A DNA stretch of 64,000 bases from Cacajao melanocephalus (GCA_963573385.1 CAUYLG010009007.1:42072-106071), one strand, 5' to 3'; counted from the first letter of the stretch, positions 49,701 to 62,974 are shown. Notes: a model not told the origin generated them from the sequence alone. Numbers and translations: made by a program.

Positions 49701-51250
49701 GGTCACCTGTGAGGCAACTGTATTTCGGTATAGTGCTGTGTGTTTTTGGGTTTGAACTCAGCTGTATCTACTTCTAAAGCTGGAAATGGGTTATACCTTT
49801 TCATACCTCAAAAAAAAAAATTACAAGTCTGTCTGGAATTGGGGAGTGAATAACAATTAGGTAACCAATTGTGTCTACTAAAAATGGGATACATACATAT
49901 TATACTGAAAATGTACAATTAAATGCTTCATTTGAACTTCAATTGGTTGTTCATACTGATTAAACACCCTGGGTAAATTTGTGGTTTATCCACATTACTT
50001 TAATGATATATGTTGTTTATATGAGCTCAAGTTTATGAAACAAATTTAAACTTTCATCCAACTTAAATGTCTCATGTCACTATTTTCCTCAAAAATCTGG
50101 TTTATGGTGGGCAGGTTAATTTGTAAATAAAAAGAAATTACTATATTCTGGATACCGTTGTTGCTATCATATTTGTAGAAAACGTTTGGATTTAAAAAAA
50201 AAAATCTTAGGAGTGAATTGTTATTGTTCTGAAACCACAGCTCAATGACAAAGATAGTGTTGAATAATAGATTGTGCTGGAAACAAAAGACTGTGCCAAA
50301 GGATAGTGATTAGAGAAAGTTTTATATAAAAGCATTTGGATGAGTACACAAGACAAAAATGCACAGAGTTCTTGCTGAGATTAGGGAAAGGGACAATGTT
50401 CTGGATCATAAATCTCCCTAAATTTGGGCATATACAATATGTATAATGTTGAATTTGGTTTTTCCTTTCCAGTGATTCTAACACTATCAGTTATTTATTG
50501 CCAGGTCATAAGGAAGTAAACACGTATTATTAATTTGGTCTAATATTTAACTTATGCTGCAACAGACCTACATTTCTTTAGTGAGAAGTAATGGATTGTT
50601 TTCCACACACAAGCAAATGGAGGCAGGAACAAGTGACACATTACGCCCCTCTTTTAGAGCTCAGCATGGCCTTCCGACTCAAATACTAATTGAATATTGA
50701 CTGAAAGATAGCTTTGGGCTCTTCACCTAGAAAGAAAACTATGAAAAGCTCTTCGGACTAAACGGCAAATCTACAATTGTTTAGAACTGCTGCTTCGGGG
50801 GAAGACGTGCTTCTGATTAATTGAAACAAGTGCACGTCTTATCCAGTGTCTGTTCAATTTGAAGGTCTATAGTGCTGAATCATAATACACAGCAGTATGT
50901 AGGCTGCCTGTGGAAAGAAGATAGTAGAAAGAAATCCTTTTCTTTTCTCCACTGCCAGGCAAACAGGAAGGCTGACAAATTATGTGGGGCTTTTGTCAAA
51001 ATGCATAGGGAGTTGTTTCTAATCTGGCCATGGAAAAATGCTGGAGCAAATCATGTCCTTTGCAAATGAGACATTGGTTTGTGTTGACAATATTCTTCAG
51101 AAAATGTGCAGCCTCAGTGTCTTATGAGAAAACACATCATTTAAGACAAGGTCGAGGCCCATCACCCTCTATTTGGCAATCATGCAGAAGTCTACATTAT
51201 CTTTGACGGACCCTCTGCCTTGGTTTAGCGTTATTTCCACAGCAGCTACT
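49701..51250. other. Unassigned; candidate conserved non-coding DNA at 50560-51110
   Basis: No repeat recognised. 50560-51110 is complex, with a TGATTAATTG homeodomain-like core (50814-50823) and nearby CpGs. A 65-codon ORF (50872-51069) has no domain. Confidence 0.4.
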
Positions 51251-51259
51251 TAGGGGGTA

Positions 51260-51560
51260 CAGATCATTTTCAAAGGCTCCCCACTGCCTACCAAATAAAG
51301 GACAACTGACAGTCTAGTAGCATTCAGTGTTTACCACTACCTGGTCCTAACCTACCTTTCCAATCATGTGCCTTTTATGTGCTCTTTACTGCAGTTTTGC
51401 TTGGCTTCTGTCTTCGCTTATGCTGTCCCTAGCATACCTGTTCTCCTTCCTACCCATGTTCAAATCCTACCTATTCCTCAGCTGCAAATGCAACCTCCTC
51501 TAGGAAGCAGGCTGTGACCCTTTGGTGTGTTCTGAAGCCTTTCAGATGACGTAATGACCT
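51260..51560 (+). repeat. L2 fragment, sense
   Basis: 'aaaggctccccactgcctacc', 'ctacctggtcctaacctacc', 'gttcaaatcctacctattcc' and 'gaagcaggctgtgaccc'. Confidence 0.78.
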
Positions 51561-51660
51561 GGTGGCCCAGGACTATCTGAATCTTATAGCAAACCAAAAT
51601 CTCCTATCCTCTTAAGAGAGCTATACTCACAATAATGACAAAGGGAAAACACCATCATCT

Positions 51661-51877
51661 GTCAGTATCTGCAGGGGACTGGTTCCAATACCGCCCCATC
51701 CTGGCAAATACTAGAATCCCCAAATCTGCACATATTCAAGTCTAACCATTAGCCCTGTGGAACCCGCATATAGGAAAAGTCAGCCCTCCCTATGCGTGGG
51801 TTTCACATCCTGCTAATATCATATTTTTAGTCCTCTGACTTGCGCAATTCAAACCTATGTTGGTCAAGGGCCAGCTA
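51661..51877 (+). mobile_element. Tigger-family DNA transposon remnant
   Basis: 'gtatctgcaggggactggttcc', 'gaaaagtcagccctccctatg', and terminal 'gttggtcaagggccagct'. Internally deleted, non-coding. Confidence 0.75.
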
Positions 51878-52614
51878 TAAAATCACTGTTTTAGAATTTT
51901 CAAAGAATGGGCTGGAGCCTTTCTCAACTCCTATGCCCAGATACAAATCTTACCATCTCCATTAACACATAAATGATAGAAAAGATGGTACCAAAGAATG
52001 TGCAAGAAGAAACAGATGACGGGGAATCTTATGCTTCCTATTTAATGCAAATAATTCTGACCATTAAGTGTGGTCCATCCAATAACTCTTCTGTAATCTT
52101 ACCCCTAAGATAAGACTCTTTCTACTTTGGGAGGAGTGAGGAAAGGCAGGGAGCTTGAATGTACCCTATTCTCTGGGTGCCTATGCAAACTTAGGTTGGT
52201 TTGAGGGATGAAATCCCTCAATTGGACAAATCCAATATTCTATTTTAGTGTGGTTGGACACACTGAAAGTTTTCTCCCCAGATTCCAAACCAACACCAGA
52301 AGTCAGACCTCCTCCTCTATCCTTCAATGGGGTTTTCATATAAACCTGGGTTTATTGTGGGGCTCACGCTTACTTGGGGCTGGATTAAACTCCATCTGGA
52401 TCCTTTAGGTCAGCCGGAAGCCAGATGGAATCACATGTACATTTTCTGAATTATGCCAGGTTCAACTCTACGAGCTTTGTCCAAGTGTCATTATGTGCTT
52501 CACAATGTTATGCAGAAGAGTTTTTGCACCTGCAGGGGTATATCAGAATATCGGTCACCGAAATTAAATATAACTTAAAGGGCAGGCACCTTGCTTCACA
52601 TTTTTAGAATTTGT
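51878..52614. other. Unassigned sequence
   Basis: No repeat recognised. Two short ORFs (52208-52408 and 52425-52607) have no domain. Confidence 0.5.
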
Positions 52615-52635
52615 AAAAAAAAAAAAAAAAAAAAA
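52615..52635. repeat. Pure A21 homopolymer
   Basis: 21 A's after unassigned sequence. No Alu or L1 body visible upstream. Confidence 0.96.
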
Positions 52636-52899
52636 TGAACATTCATAGCCCACATATTGTGACAAAGACAATAAAATGAAGACAAAGATCAAGAATTGCT
52701 GTAAGGAAATACCTTTGAACTATTGAATCAAGACATTTCTACATATAGGCATTGATTTTCTGAGATTTTCTAAAAATCTCACAAAATTTTAAAACTGATC
52801 TGTTCTGGATAAAACATTCAAGCCTAATTCATGACCTTTTCTTACAGTGTAAATACATTCATATTCTTTTCTCTCCTTTCCCCATACCTTCCACACATT

Positions 52900-53265
52900 T
52901 CACTTAATCTTGTTAAAATGCTACATTGGTCATGTTGTCATCCTGCTCAGAATTCTTCAGCAGTTCTCCATTGCCTACAATGTGAAGCCCCCAACTCCTC
53001 AATCCCCTTAACTTGGTGAAGAGGATCTGCCATCATGAACCTAACTTTGTTCTTATTTTCTGTCCAATATTGGAATCTTACACAATTGTATTTGTCTGTT
53101 CGTACGTCCTCAAACTTGCTTTGCATTATCTCATCTCTAAAGAGAGTTGAAAGTATCCTTCCTTTCTCTCAAAATGTATTACAATGCCATCACCTGATCT
53201 TCTCAGTCAGCTTGAGGCTTAGTTCAAATACCACTTCTTCCACCAAGCCTGGCCAAAAGCTATTT
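52900..53265 (+). repeat. L2 fragment, sense
   Basis: 'tcttcagcagttctccattgcc', 'caatgtgaagcccccaac', then 'gcttagttcaaataccacttc' and 'ccaccaagcctggcc'. The 101-codon ORF at 53035-53340 is L2-derived. Confidence 0.75.
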
Positions 53266-53490
53266 CATTCATTAGGCAACAGAGGCATAGGGACTGGAAC
53301 CTTGGACTCCAAGGCCCTAAAAAAAATTCCGAGATCCTAAATATAGTTTTCAAAATGTAGGAATAAACATGAAAAATCTAAATATTTAATTAAGTGACTT
53401 CCAAACACATGTTGACTCCATTAATTGGCAAATTCAGTCCTCATAAAAATATTGATACCACTGGAAACAATGGAATGGTGAGGTGCATTT

Positions 53491-53752
53491 TGTTTGTTTG
53501 TTTGTTTTTGTTTTTTTGTGTTTTTTTTTGAGATGGAATCTTGCTCTGTCCCCAAGCTGGAGTGCAGTGGCGCCATCTCCGCAAACTGCAACCTCCGCCT
53601 CCTGGGTTGAGTAGCTGGGACTACAGACGTGCACCACCACGCCCAGCTAAATTTTGTGTTTTTAGTAGAGATGGGGTTTCAATGACCTTGTGATCTGCCC
53701 GCCTCAGCCCTCCAAAGTGCTGGGATTACAGGTGTGAGCCACTGTGCCTGGT
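53491..53752 (-). mobile_element. Alu, antisense, with two internal deletions
   Basis: A (GTTT)n/T-rich tract then 'gagatggaatcttgctctg', ending 'cactgtgcctgg'. The block between 'cctgggtt' and 'gagtagctgg', and the one between 'ggggtttca' and 'atgaccttgtg', are both missing against a normal Alu. Confidence 0.9.
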
Positions 53753-53755
53753 TGA

Positions 53756-54500
53756 GGTTTTCTTTTTGTTTTTATAAGTTTTCAGGGATTCCTCTGAATG
53801 CACCGTGATTCCTGATAAATCATAGTCATTTATTAAACAAATTATACAAATAGCTTTAAAAGCAAGATTGAAAAACATGCATTCCAGTTTTTTCAGTAAT
53901 AACCAATTAGATGTGAAATGTGACATTTAATTTTGTTATGAGGTGGGGTGGACCCTCTAAAAGTGTGAATTACTATGACTTTCACAATTCTGCAATAAAA
54001 TGAAAATTAAGATAAATAAAATAATGCAATTTTTTTAAAAAGTCTACAATGGCCCAGGCCATTCTTATTGTAAATCCAAGACTGACAGTGCAATGAGAGG
54101 AAGCCTAGTTGCAGTTAAGTGACCCAGGTTGGTGCTCTGTAGCCCATTCCAACCAGTGGGACTTCTCCGGACCTCACTTTTGCTTGTTACAAAACAGGAA
54201 CTTATAACATGTCTCACATATACTCAAAGGGTTGTTTTAATGAAGCAATGAGATAATCTCAGTGGATAGGCTATAAATTGTAAAGAATATGTATTACTAT
54301 TCTGAATAGTTATGAACCAACTCTCACGAATTTCACGTATCACCTATTTATTGAAAACCTATTGTATGAACATACAATCTGTCAGACACCTGGAGAGACT
54401 AAATAATCTATGCAGAGTCAGGAGAAAGAAAAAGAAACAGGTATACACTGAAGTAAGGTATGCTGAATGCTCCAGTGTAGTTAACATAGCACATGGTTTA
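53756..54500. other. Unassigned sequence
   Basis: No repeat or gene recognised. Confidence 0.5.
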
Positions 54501-54504
54501 GTGT

Positions 54505-54735
54505 GAAGGCTGGAGTCAGACTGCCTTGACCCTAACCCATAGACTAGATGTGTGACCTAAGACAAGTTTCTTATCTGCTTTGCCTCTTGGTTTCCTCTTC
54601 TGTAGGATTGGGATGATTGATTAGTACCTATCTTATAGGGTTGCTGTAAAGATTAAATGAGATAAGGCTTACAAATACATAGAACAGTGACTACACAGGG
54701 TGAAGGGCCAATAGATGCTCATTATTTATTCCTGT
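54505..54735 (+). repeat. MIR SINE, sense, well preserved
   Basis: 'aaggctggagtcagactgcc', 'gatgtgtgacctaagacaag', 'ggtttcctcttctgtagg' and 'atagggttgctgtaaagatt'. Confidence 0.92.
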
Positions 54736-54769
54736 ACTTAATAACTGAGTGCCACCTTCTACCTAGGAA

Positions 54770-55160
54770 AGCAATGGAAAGCAAGGTGGGGAGGGCTTTT
54801 CAAGCAGGAGTGCAATGATACTGAGGCACAGAGAGCAATAAACAGCACAGGGATGTTAAGCGGCTTAATGGGCTGAAGCCAAGGGTGTATGCGGGAAAAC
54901 TTCAGTAGTTAAGCCTGGATGGGGAACGAAGATCCACTTATGTTATGCAAGTAAGTTTCAATTTTATCCTGTGTAGGCAACAGAAAACTACAGAAGAATT
55001 CTTAGCCAGGAAAGGCCATGACTGTATTTGTGTTTCAAAAATATCACTCTAGTATTGGGTAAAGTATGGGCAAGAATAGGGGCAGAGAGAACAGCGAGAA
55101 GTTATTGCAAAAGTCCACACAAACAATCGTGTGGGCCCAAAGCAGGACATTAGTGATGAA
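54770..55160 (-). repeat. L2 fragment, antisense
   Basis: 'aagtttcaattttatcctgtg', 'ggaaaggccatgactgt', 'aaatatcactctagtattg' and 'gcgagaagttattgcaaaag' follow antisense L2. Confidence 0.72.
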
Positions 55161-55820
55161 GATGAAGAGCAGAAGAAAAACAACAATTTCTCAGGAGGAA
55201 CATGGACAGGACACATGCAGTTTTTGGTGGTGAGGATGAGCAATCATAACGATTTTAAGGTGAACTGCACATTTTTGCCTTGGCCAGCTCAGTTATATGG
55301 CAGTGCCACTGCAAGGTCATTCACTGAGTTAGAAAATAGAGGGAGAAAGAATACAGGTGAGAAGAAAAATTGTATCGTTGAACGGTGTGAGGACATTGAA
55401 AGGAGATGCCATGGAGGTCAATGATCCTCCAAGTGTGCTCTGTAGACCTGTGCTATCTGTGACCTACTTCTTACTGACCCTCACTGAGATAAAGTGCTTG
55501 TACCAGAAATTATGTCAATTTAATCACTATGAATACTGCTCAACACAGCTGACAACTTTTATAGCAAGACTTTCCTCGCGGAAGAAAGTAAGGAGTTCAT
55601 TTACCTTCTAGTCCAAGTTCTTTACAAAGCATTCACTGACCTGCAGCTGTCTGCGGCCACACCTGCAGCAGCACTGATGCAAACTAGAAGTATAAGTCTG
55701 GCAGTCTGACAAGAGGCCTATGCTGGAGACAAAAGATTTGCAAATTTTAAGTGTAGAGTTGTCAGTAGCTAAAGTCATGGTCAGGGATAAGTTACTGAGA
55801 GAGATGGTATGAACAGAAGA
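55161..55820. other. Unassigned sequence
   Basis: Overlapping ORFs at 55049-55243 (minus), 55131-55424 and 55357-55611 (plus) conflict in frame and have no domain. No repeat recognised. Confidence 0.5.
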
Positions 55821-55826
55821 GGGCTG

Positions 55827-56232
55827 TGTTTGTTAGAACTGCCATAACCAAGTATCACCAAATGGGTGGCTTGAGAAACAGATATTGTAAGAGGCTAGGT
55901 GGTGATCAAGGTGTCATCAGAGGAGGTTCCTCGTGAGGCTGTAAGAATTTGTTCCATGCCTCTCCCCTAGCTTCTGGTAATTTGCTGGTACTATTTGGTG
56001 TTCCTTCCCTGTAGAAGCAACACCCCAATCTCTGTCTTCCATTTCATGTGGCATTCTCTGTGTGTGCATGTCTCTGGAGCCAGATTTCCCAATTTTATAA
56101 AGACATCAGTCATAATGGTTTATAGCCCACCCTAGTGACCTCATCTTAATCTTCCAAATAAAGTCACATTCTGAGGCAGTGGGAGTTAGGAATTTGACAT
56201 ATAAATTTGGGGGGAACATAATAAACCCATAA
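55827..56232 (+). mobile_element. MLT1 solo LTR (ERVL-MaLR)
   Basis: It starts TGTTTGTTAGAACTGCC. Inside lie 'ggtgatcaaggtgtcatcag' and 'gacctcatcttaatcttcc', and it ends 'aacataataaaccc'. Old, with no internal retroviral sequence nearby. Confidence 0.85.
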
Positions 56233-57800
56233 AAAGAGCCAAGGATGGAAATCTAGGAAACACAAATATTTAAGATTCAGACACTCCCCTATCCTGCCTT
56301 ACATTAGTCTACCTAGGTGTAGCTCAACTTTCCAACCAGCTTGCTAGGTTCCTAGAGGTCAGGAAGGTCATCTAAAATGACTTTACATACTGTCTCAAAA
56401 GGATCTAGTCAGTTTATTATACATAGAAGTGGCTCAAAACAACATTGTCTGATGATGTATAACAAACAAAACTTGAATATGGAAGAACCCCCAAGAAATG
56501 TTTTGAACACAGTATGTTATGACACACTGCCTTATAGACAACAGTTGCTATACTTGTCAGAAAAATCGCCAATGTAGATGTTCAGGATATATTTCAACTC
56601 ATTTGCTTAAACAACTCTATGCCTACCATCCACATCAAAAAGCTGTTTTTCTACATGGGCAACAGAAGGCATCATTATTTGCAAGAATTTTCAATGTTTT
56701 CCCTTTGCTTTCTTAAGTGGCATAGTAGATTCCCTGGACCACTCGGCATGTTTGCCAAAATCCCATTGTCTTTTTGAAAGCGTTACTCCTCCCGGAGAGT
56801 TGCAACTTAGCATATGCTCCTGGAACACTAGGGATTAAAAAAAAAAGTTAATTTCAAAGTATCTCAGAACTTTTTTACTGCACAAAAGTAATTCTGAGAA
56901 GTACCACATGAGTTGATATTTTCCTCCCATAGGCTGCTGAAAAGACATCAACACATTATTTCATATTTCTCAATTTTAGAATGGTAGACAGCAGATTGGA
57001 ACACTAGAGGGCTTGATAATTCATTTTCAAACCTTTTTCCCACTTGTTAAAATAAAAGGGATAACATAGCAAAAGTAATTTTCTTTGACTAGTGAAATGT
57101 ATCAGAGAAATCCATATCTAAGAAGCAGTTTTACTTTTTATTGCTGTTTTATACGTAGCATATACTTATTACCATATCCAATATGTGATAGCTCTACAGT
57201 TATTGTTTATTTATACCTTAAATTTAGGTATAAATAGAAGACTTTAGGCAGTTTACAATAAAAGAACAGAAAATAATGTCAAAATCCTGTAAGAGAATGA
57301 AAGTAGAGAAAATTATTTATGCCTAAATATGTAGAACTTACAGGTTCTGTGACACGACTTTGGCAACATTGTTGCTGACAGTATCTTAAACAGCCTAATT
57401 TTCACTAAATCAAATGAAGCTCACTAAAAAACACATACTCAATGTGAAAACTTACTTCTCACTTTGGCTTCTGCTGATTTTAATGTTTGACCACTATGGT
57501 GATTCAAGTTCAACTAGGATTCATTCACCCACTGCAAGAGATTCATAAAGACTTTTCTCTATAATGGATCTAGAAATTGATCACTTTTTGGTATTAACAA
57601 GCAAAGTTAGGAGGCAATAGATAGCAAGTTTCTGTAACATAACTTATTTTGAAGCCATTTGGTAATTGGTTCACTCTGAGAAGCTTTTGTAAAAGTAAAA
57701 ATTATAGAGACGTAAAGTCTCTGTAATAAAAGTGACTGTATTTAAGACTTCTTTATTTCCTTTCCGTAGAAACTCTCTAAGAAATAAAGCATCAGTGTGA
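56233..57800. other. Unassigned AT-rich region
   Basis: About 1.6 kb without a recognised repeat. A short perfect inverted repeat, TTATACCT/AGGTATAA, lies near 57212-57235. No gene signal. Confidence 0.5.
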
Positions 57801-57809
57801 AAGCTCAAC

Positions 57810-58150
57810 AGTTGAACACTTACTGAACACCTACCACATGTCGATACTGTTTTGGGAGATGGGAATCTTACAGTCTAGTTAGAGATAGGCATAGTTTAAA
57901 CGGGTAATTTAAATATAAACTATAGGACGTAAAAGGGGAAAATGACTAAGGAGTTACGGCAGTACTTAGCGCAGTACAATGCTTTGAGTGAGGTTTCCTA
58001 AAGGACATAACACTTGAGTTATAATAATTAAAGGATGAACAAGAGTGAATCACGTGAAGAAAGGTGAGAAAGACATTTTGCAGTAACAGTATGAGCAAAG
58101 GTATTGCAGTCTGAAATAATATGGAGAAGTTTGGTGAACTAAAATGCAAG
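57810..58150 (-). repeat. L2 fragment, antisense
   Basis: 'acttactgaacacctaccacatg', 'tcttacagtctagtta', 'gtgaggtttcctaaagg' and 'tatgagcaaaggtattgcag'. Confidence 0.72.
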
Positions 58151-58249
58151 AATATTATTTTTATGGTTACTGATAATATTTACCCATGTGTCCCATAATA
58201 AAGATTTTAAGCAACTTACATGTTTTTTCTCTTATAATGCTTGATATTA

Positions 58250-58395
58250 TTTCCCCCCCTTTTATAGATCAGGAAACTAGGAAGTGAAGACATGGATAAT
58301 GTCCCTAGGGTCACAAAGTCATCATGTCACAAAGCTGACCAGGAATGTGAACCAGGGACTGACAGTCTACAGAGTTGGAGGTCTTAGTCTCTATA
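58250..58395 (-). repeat. MIR fragment, antisense
   Basis: 'ttatagatcaggaaactagg', 'cctagggtcacaaagtc' and 'gtgaaccagggactgac'. Confidence 0.72.
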
Positions 58396-59140
58396 TTCTA
58401 CTGCATATTACCTACTTACGCGAGTCTTACTCTAGCTAGATATATAAAGTTTTGAACGTATTATATATATGTATATAGGCTTAGAATTTCCTCTCTACAC
58501 TAACATAAAAGCATTTTATGAGTTCAGTTTTAATGGTAATAGTTAATATCGTTAGTATAAACCAACATTTTTAAAAGAGCTATTTGGATGGAGGACAAAA
58601 GTATTAGGTCTTGAAAAAGGCAGGTGACCTATTCAATGAAAGCAAGCATAGTGGCTTTCCTCACAGTGGCTATGAAGAAAATAAGGAACTCTGAGGATCC
58701 CACCATTTACCAATTGAGTGACCCAAGACCCCTTTATCTGAGTCTTCTGATAAGTCTATGGTCAATCTTCCCGTGTACCTGTGCTTGGCATTAGCCATTT
58801 AAAATATCACCTAGGTATTCGATCCATGATGCTTTTGTTCAAAGTGAGCTTTTGAAGCCAGAAAAATGGGTCCCTGTCTTTTGTTCAAAGAAATTCAAGT
58901 GAAATGTCTCAACAAAAGTGGAAGAACAGAGATGTATCACACCCTGGACCCCATCTGGTCTATAGGTGATACTCTAATCATAACCACCTGCCTTCTGGTA
59001 TTCTTGCATTTTAGGTCATCAAACTCCTCTGTACTGTTTCATGATCATAATCATAATAGCAATAATGAATATAAGGCTTGTGATGGCCAGTACTTCATGT
59101 ATATTAACTTGCTCAATCCTTTCAGATAAAAACATTGTAC
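58396..59140. other. Unassigned sequence
   Basis: No repeat recognised. An 87-codon ORF (58866-59129) has no domain. Confidence 0.5.
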
Positions 59141-59144
59141 ATAT

Positions 59145-59400
59145 CAACTTGGCAACAACAAGAGCTAACACTTGTAATGCACTTAACACATTCCAGATAT
59201 TGTTCTAACAGCTTTACTATATTATCTCAGTTCATTTTCACAAGAACCCAATGATTAAGGTACCACTGCAATTCCCATTTCATTCATGAGTAAACTGAGC
59301 CTCAGAGAGGTTAATTGTCTAAGATCACAGACCCAGCTAGGGGTACAGCACGAAAGCAAATCCAGGCATTCTAAGTTCAGAGTCTATACTCTTAACCACT
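59145..59400 (-). repeat. MIR SINE, antisense, nearly complete
   Basis: 'cacattccagatattgttcta', 'ttcacaagaacccaatgat', 'gagtaaactgagcctcagag' and 'tatactcttaaccactgcc' give all MIR blocks in antisense order. 59401-60245 is unassigned. Confidence 0.92.
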
Positions 59401-60249
59401 GCCCTTCACTGTCCATCAATATATCAATAGCAAGAGCTAGACTCAATGCATCCCTCCTTTCCTCATCTATTAAAAACAGAAAAGTAACCATATCACATGC
59501 TTAGACAGACAAATGAAAAAGTAGTGATTCTGATTATTAGCCTTCTAATTTGGCAAAAACTGTAAATCTAATACTAACAAGGAAACTACTATAGTTGCCA
59601 GGAACAGGGAACACAGAGTTTCAAATTTCAGATCCTTCCTTTAGATACTTTACAGGGGCCAGGGTCAGACCACTGATATTTGTTAAGCAATCATAAGAAG
59701 AGATGGTGTTGGCAATAATCAGATAGCCGGTATTCTACCATCCAGATGTATATGGTAGATGAGTATCTTGGTACAATTTAGTTAAAAGTGATTAACATTG
59801 TATTATTTAAATGATGGTTGGGTAGTCTTATTTTCATTGCTTTTTGCAAATCCATAAAAACTCAGGCCCAGTGCTGTCATATCTTCCACTTGTGAGAGAA
59901 GCCAGAAATCCAGATTTTTTTATGTGAAATATTTTGATAGTTTTAAATGTTGAGAACTAATTCAAAACTTGAAAAGCGCTTTGTAGACAAAATACATTTA
60001 TGGATCGGTTTCAGCCCATAGTTCATGGTTTACAATCTCTCATGTAGTCTGCAGTCTTACAACCTTTTGAAATTTCACCTTATGTGAAGATTTAGACAGT
60101 TGGATGAAATCTAACTTCATTTCTAACCATCTTGGATTCTTTGAAGACACTGTCTTATTTTGTAATGAAAAACATAACAAACACAAGTCTGAACGAATTT
60201 GTAAGTCTTGGTAAAAAGTAATCTTATTGTCCAGAAAGAACTATCAACT

Positions 60250-60385
60250 CCTCTATCTGGAGAGGACATTAGAAATTATCTGGAGCTTCTCCATCCCCTT
60301 TTCCACATGAGAGATTAAGAAATTATCCCAGAGACTTGCCTACAATCAGTGATTCATTAGTGGTAGGGTTTGAGCAAAAACACAG
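60250..60385 (-). repeat. MIR-like fragment
   Basis: 'catgagagattaagaaat', then 'gtgattcattagtggtagggtttgagc', resemble antisense MIR with substantial decay. Confidence 0.45.
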
Positions 60386-60393
60386 GTTTCAAA

Positions 60394-60620
60394 ATACAGG
60401 TTGAGTATCCCTTATCCTCAATGCTTGGGAGCAGAAGTGTTTTGGATTTTGGACTTTTAAAAGATTTTTAGAATATGTGCATCATACTGGTTGAGCATCC
60501 CTAATCCAAAAATCTGAAATCCAAAGTGCTTCAATGAGCATTTCAATTGAGCATCATGTCGTGGTCAAAAAGTTTGATTTTGGAGCATTTTAGATTTTAG
60601 ATTTTTGGATCAGGGATGCT
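60394..60620 (+). mobile_element. MER44/Tigger7-like DNA transposon remnant
   Basis: Terminal 'acaggttgagtatccct' and the inverse 'ggatcagggatgct', with 'agaagtgttttggattttgg' and 'ggttgagcatccctaatcc' inside. Non-coding Tigger derivative. Confidence 0.85.
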
Positions 60621-60849
60621 ATATATGTATACGCTTTCCTTCATCATCAAGCTTTTTTCATCATTTAGGTTCCTAGATCTAGCCATTCTTGCAGTCTCTT
60701 CTGTACCAATCTCTTCACTTACATGCACCAGTAAGTCACTCACCTTTCTTTTTTGATTTAGCCACTCATACTGGGTTTCTGTCACTTAGAACCAACAGAA
60801 TCTGACTAAGAGCGTCTAACGGTGACTTTTTTCCACATTTCTGCTACCT

Positions 60850-61205
60850 CATGTTCTTCTCCAGACTGGAATACCTGCTTTTCCTATGCTTACTCAAATG
60901 AAACTAATTTTTAAAGACTTGACCCTAGTCTATTTTCTCCATGAAGATTTTCTCTGCTATTATATCCAATCCTCTGTGTGCATGCACTCTTCTCGCATTC
61001 TTTCTCCCTTGCCCAAGTTAGTACTTCTAATCAGCGTCTTACAACTATAACTTTCTTATTCAGCTTATTTGACATACACATATGCTATCTTCCAAACTAG
61101 AAATAAGCTCCCCCGATTCAGGAACCATACCTCACAGGTACCCTTTGCCTCTGCCATTGAGCCTAGGCGAGAGCTTAGTGCAATGAGTAACTGGTCACTT
61201 ATTTA
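60850..61205 (+). repeat. L2 fragment, sense, 3' end
   Basis: 'tccagactggaatacctgc', 'ctccatgaagattttctctg', 'aaataagctcccccgattcagg' and 'gagagcttagtgcaatgag'. Confidence 0.7.
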
Positions 61206-62970
61206 GAACTTAGTTCTAAGTTAGAACTCTCATCATTTCTGCTTAAGTTTTATAGACACCTGGCCCCAAGTCACAAATACTGCTTATATTTCAATGTGAT
61301 ACTTTATGATTGTGTATTGAATTTGCTTTTGCAGTGGGAAGATCCTAATCATTTGAGTTTTATCGTTTTACTCAGTGCAATTCTTTAGGAATGAAACATT
61401 TAATTTCCTTTGTCCTTCAATCCAGTTTTAGGGAATCATAAGCCTATTCCATGTGAATAATGAGGCAAGAACCTCTCATTACGGTATTCTCCATCTTCAG
61501 AAAGTCTCTTCTGCTATCGGAGCGTAACAGTGGCTTCCCACTGCACCAAGGAAAATGGGGAAGGGAGAATGCCAAAAAGCCCATTTAAATAATTCAGTTC
61601 TTCCCCTGACAAAGAGAAACACAATTCTGTTTGAAGAAAACTTGGTTTAACAATCACTTTGTTCTCCCAAAAGGTATTATTTTTTTAGAATGCAAATCAT
61701 ATGTCCCATTATCAAAGCAAACCTTAAGAATTTTGAATAGAGCAAACCAAGTGCCTCAAAATATATCTGTATAGATGACTTTATTATTGATTAAAAACAC
61801 ACACATACTTGCACTCTCTTTCACACACACATATTTAGCCAGGACTAGATCTTGATTTTTATGAAAGGTATTGCTTTTGAGTCTTGCCCAAATAAAGCCA
61901 AGTAAATGAATAAAGAAAGAATTTCTATGGCTGTGACTCAACATTAGCCATAATTTCATGGGAAGATATAAGCTGAATCATACGGAAATGAGTAGCTTGA
62001 ACTTACAAGACATTTGTCCTCTTGAATGAAATAGGAGTGCTATAGAATAGACAGTTTTAAGGGTTACCCTTTTCCACCATCATACACAGACACAGACAGA
62101 CACACATGTACACATACCTATGTATATACACACAATACTCATTTTAGACTATTTGAAAAATTCCTACCTCATATAAAACATGGTCATGTCAATCTAAATA
62201 TTACATGAATTGCTAACAGTGCCTTCTTTTATATTCCCTGACTATAAGTAGCTAGTTCACACAAGGTAGCCACCCATCACCGTTACTACATAATTTAGAA
62301 ACATATGGTATGGCTTTGCCATGCCAACTTCTAGGTATTCACTCTATCATTCTGACAAAAGAAGAAGAAAAAGCAAAAGCCTGCTCTACTGAAACACACA
62401 TTGTTACATTCTGGTGGGGAGATTTTTGTTTTGGTCATCAATTATAATTACTACCATGCTATATTTAGATTCACAGTAATGTAACATAATATACCAGTAA
62501 ATGATAAAAATTTTTTTTCTGCTAGTCTGTTTAAAGTCCCCTCTTATAATTGGGAAGATTGTTGGAATGCTCTTTTTCTCAGTAAAAGGGACACCAAAGT
62601 AATTACCAAAGTGATTACCAAAATTATCCAAGTGATGGTTCTCTCTCCCTCTGTTCCTTCTGAAGTGTTCTTCTGAGCTAAAGGAAAGTCTTTTTCCTTT
62701 CAGCTTAAACTAAATGACATGGTAAGGTTGATAGAGTCTAGTGCGCAAATTTACCCGCTAACAGCTCATCCCTCTCCTTCATATTCTTTAAGAAATTGTA
62801 ACTAAGTGTCCGCTTTGCCCATCGTGACTATAACTGATGGGTGTCCAGAGAAAGGAAGGAGGACCTCTCTCCATTCAAAGAGAAACAACTCTGGGTAAAG
62901 AAATACACCTGAAATGTTAGGATTCTAGAGCTCTTTTTAACCTAGAATATTTCTGCCCAGTATCTCATAT
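61206..62970. other. Unassigned region with CA-rich tracts
   Basis: About 1.8 kb without a clear repeat family. Imperfect CA-rich runs lie near 61795-61840 and 62080-62140. The minus-strand ORFs (61756-61959 and 62404-62631) have no domain. Confidence 0.5.
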
Positions 62971-62974
62971 TAAA

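Noticed and set aside
49193..49777. 194-codon ORF, the longest in the window
   Set aside because: It crosses from AT-rich sequence into a probable old repeat, has no recognised domain, and its start has no support.
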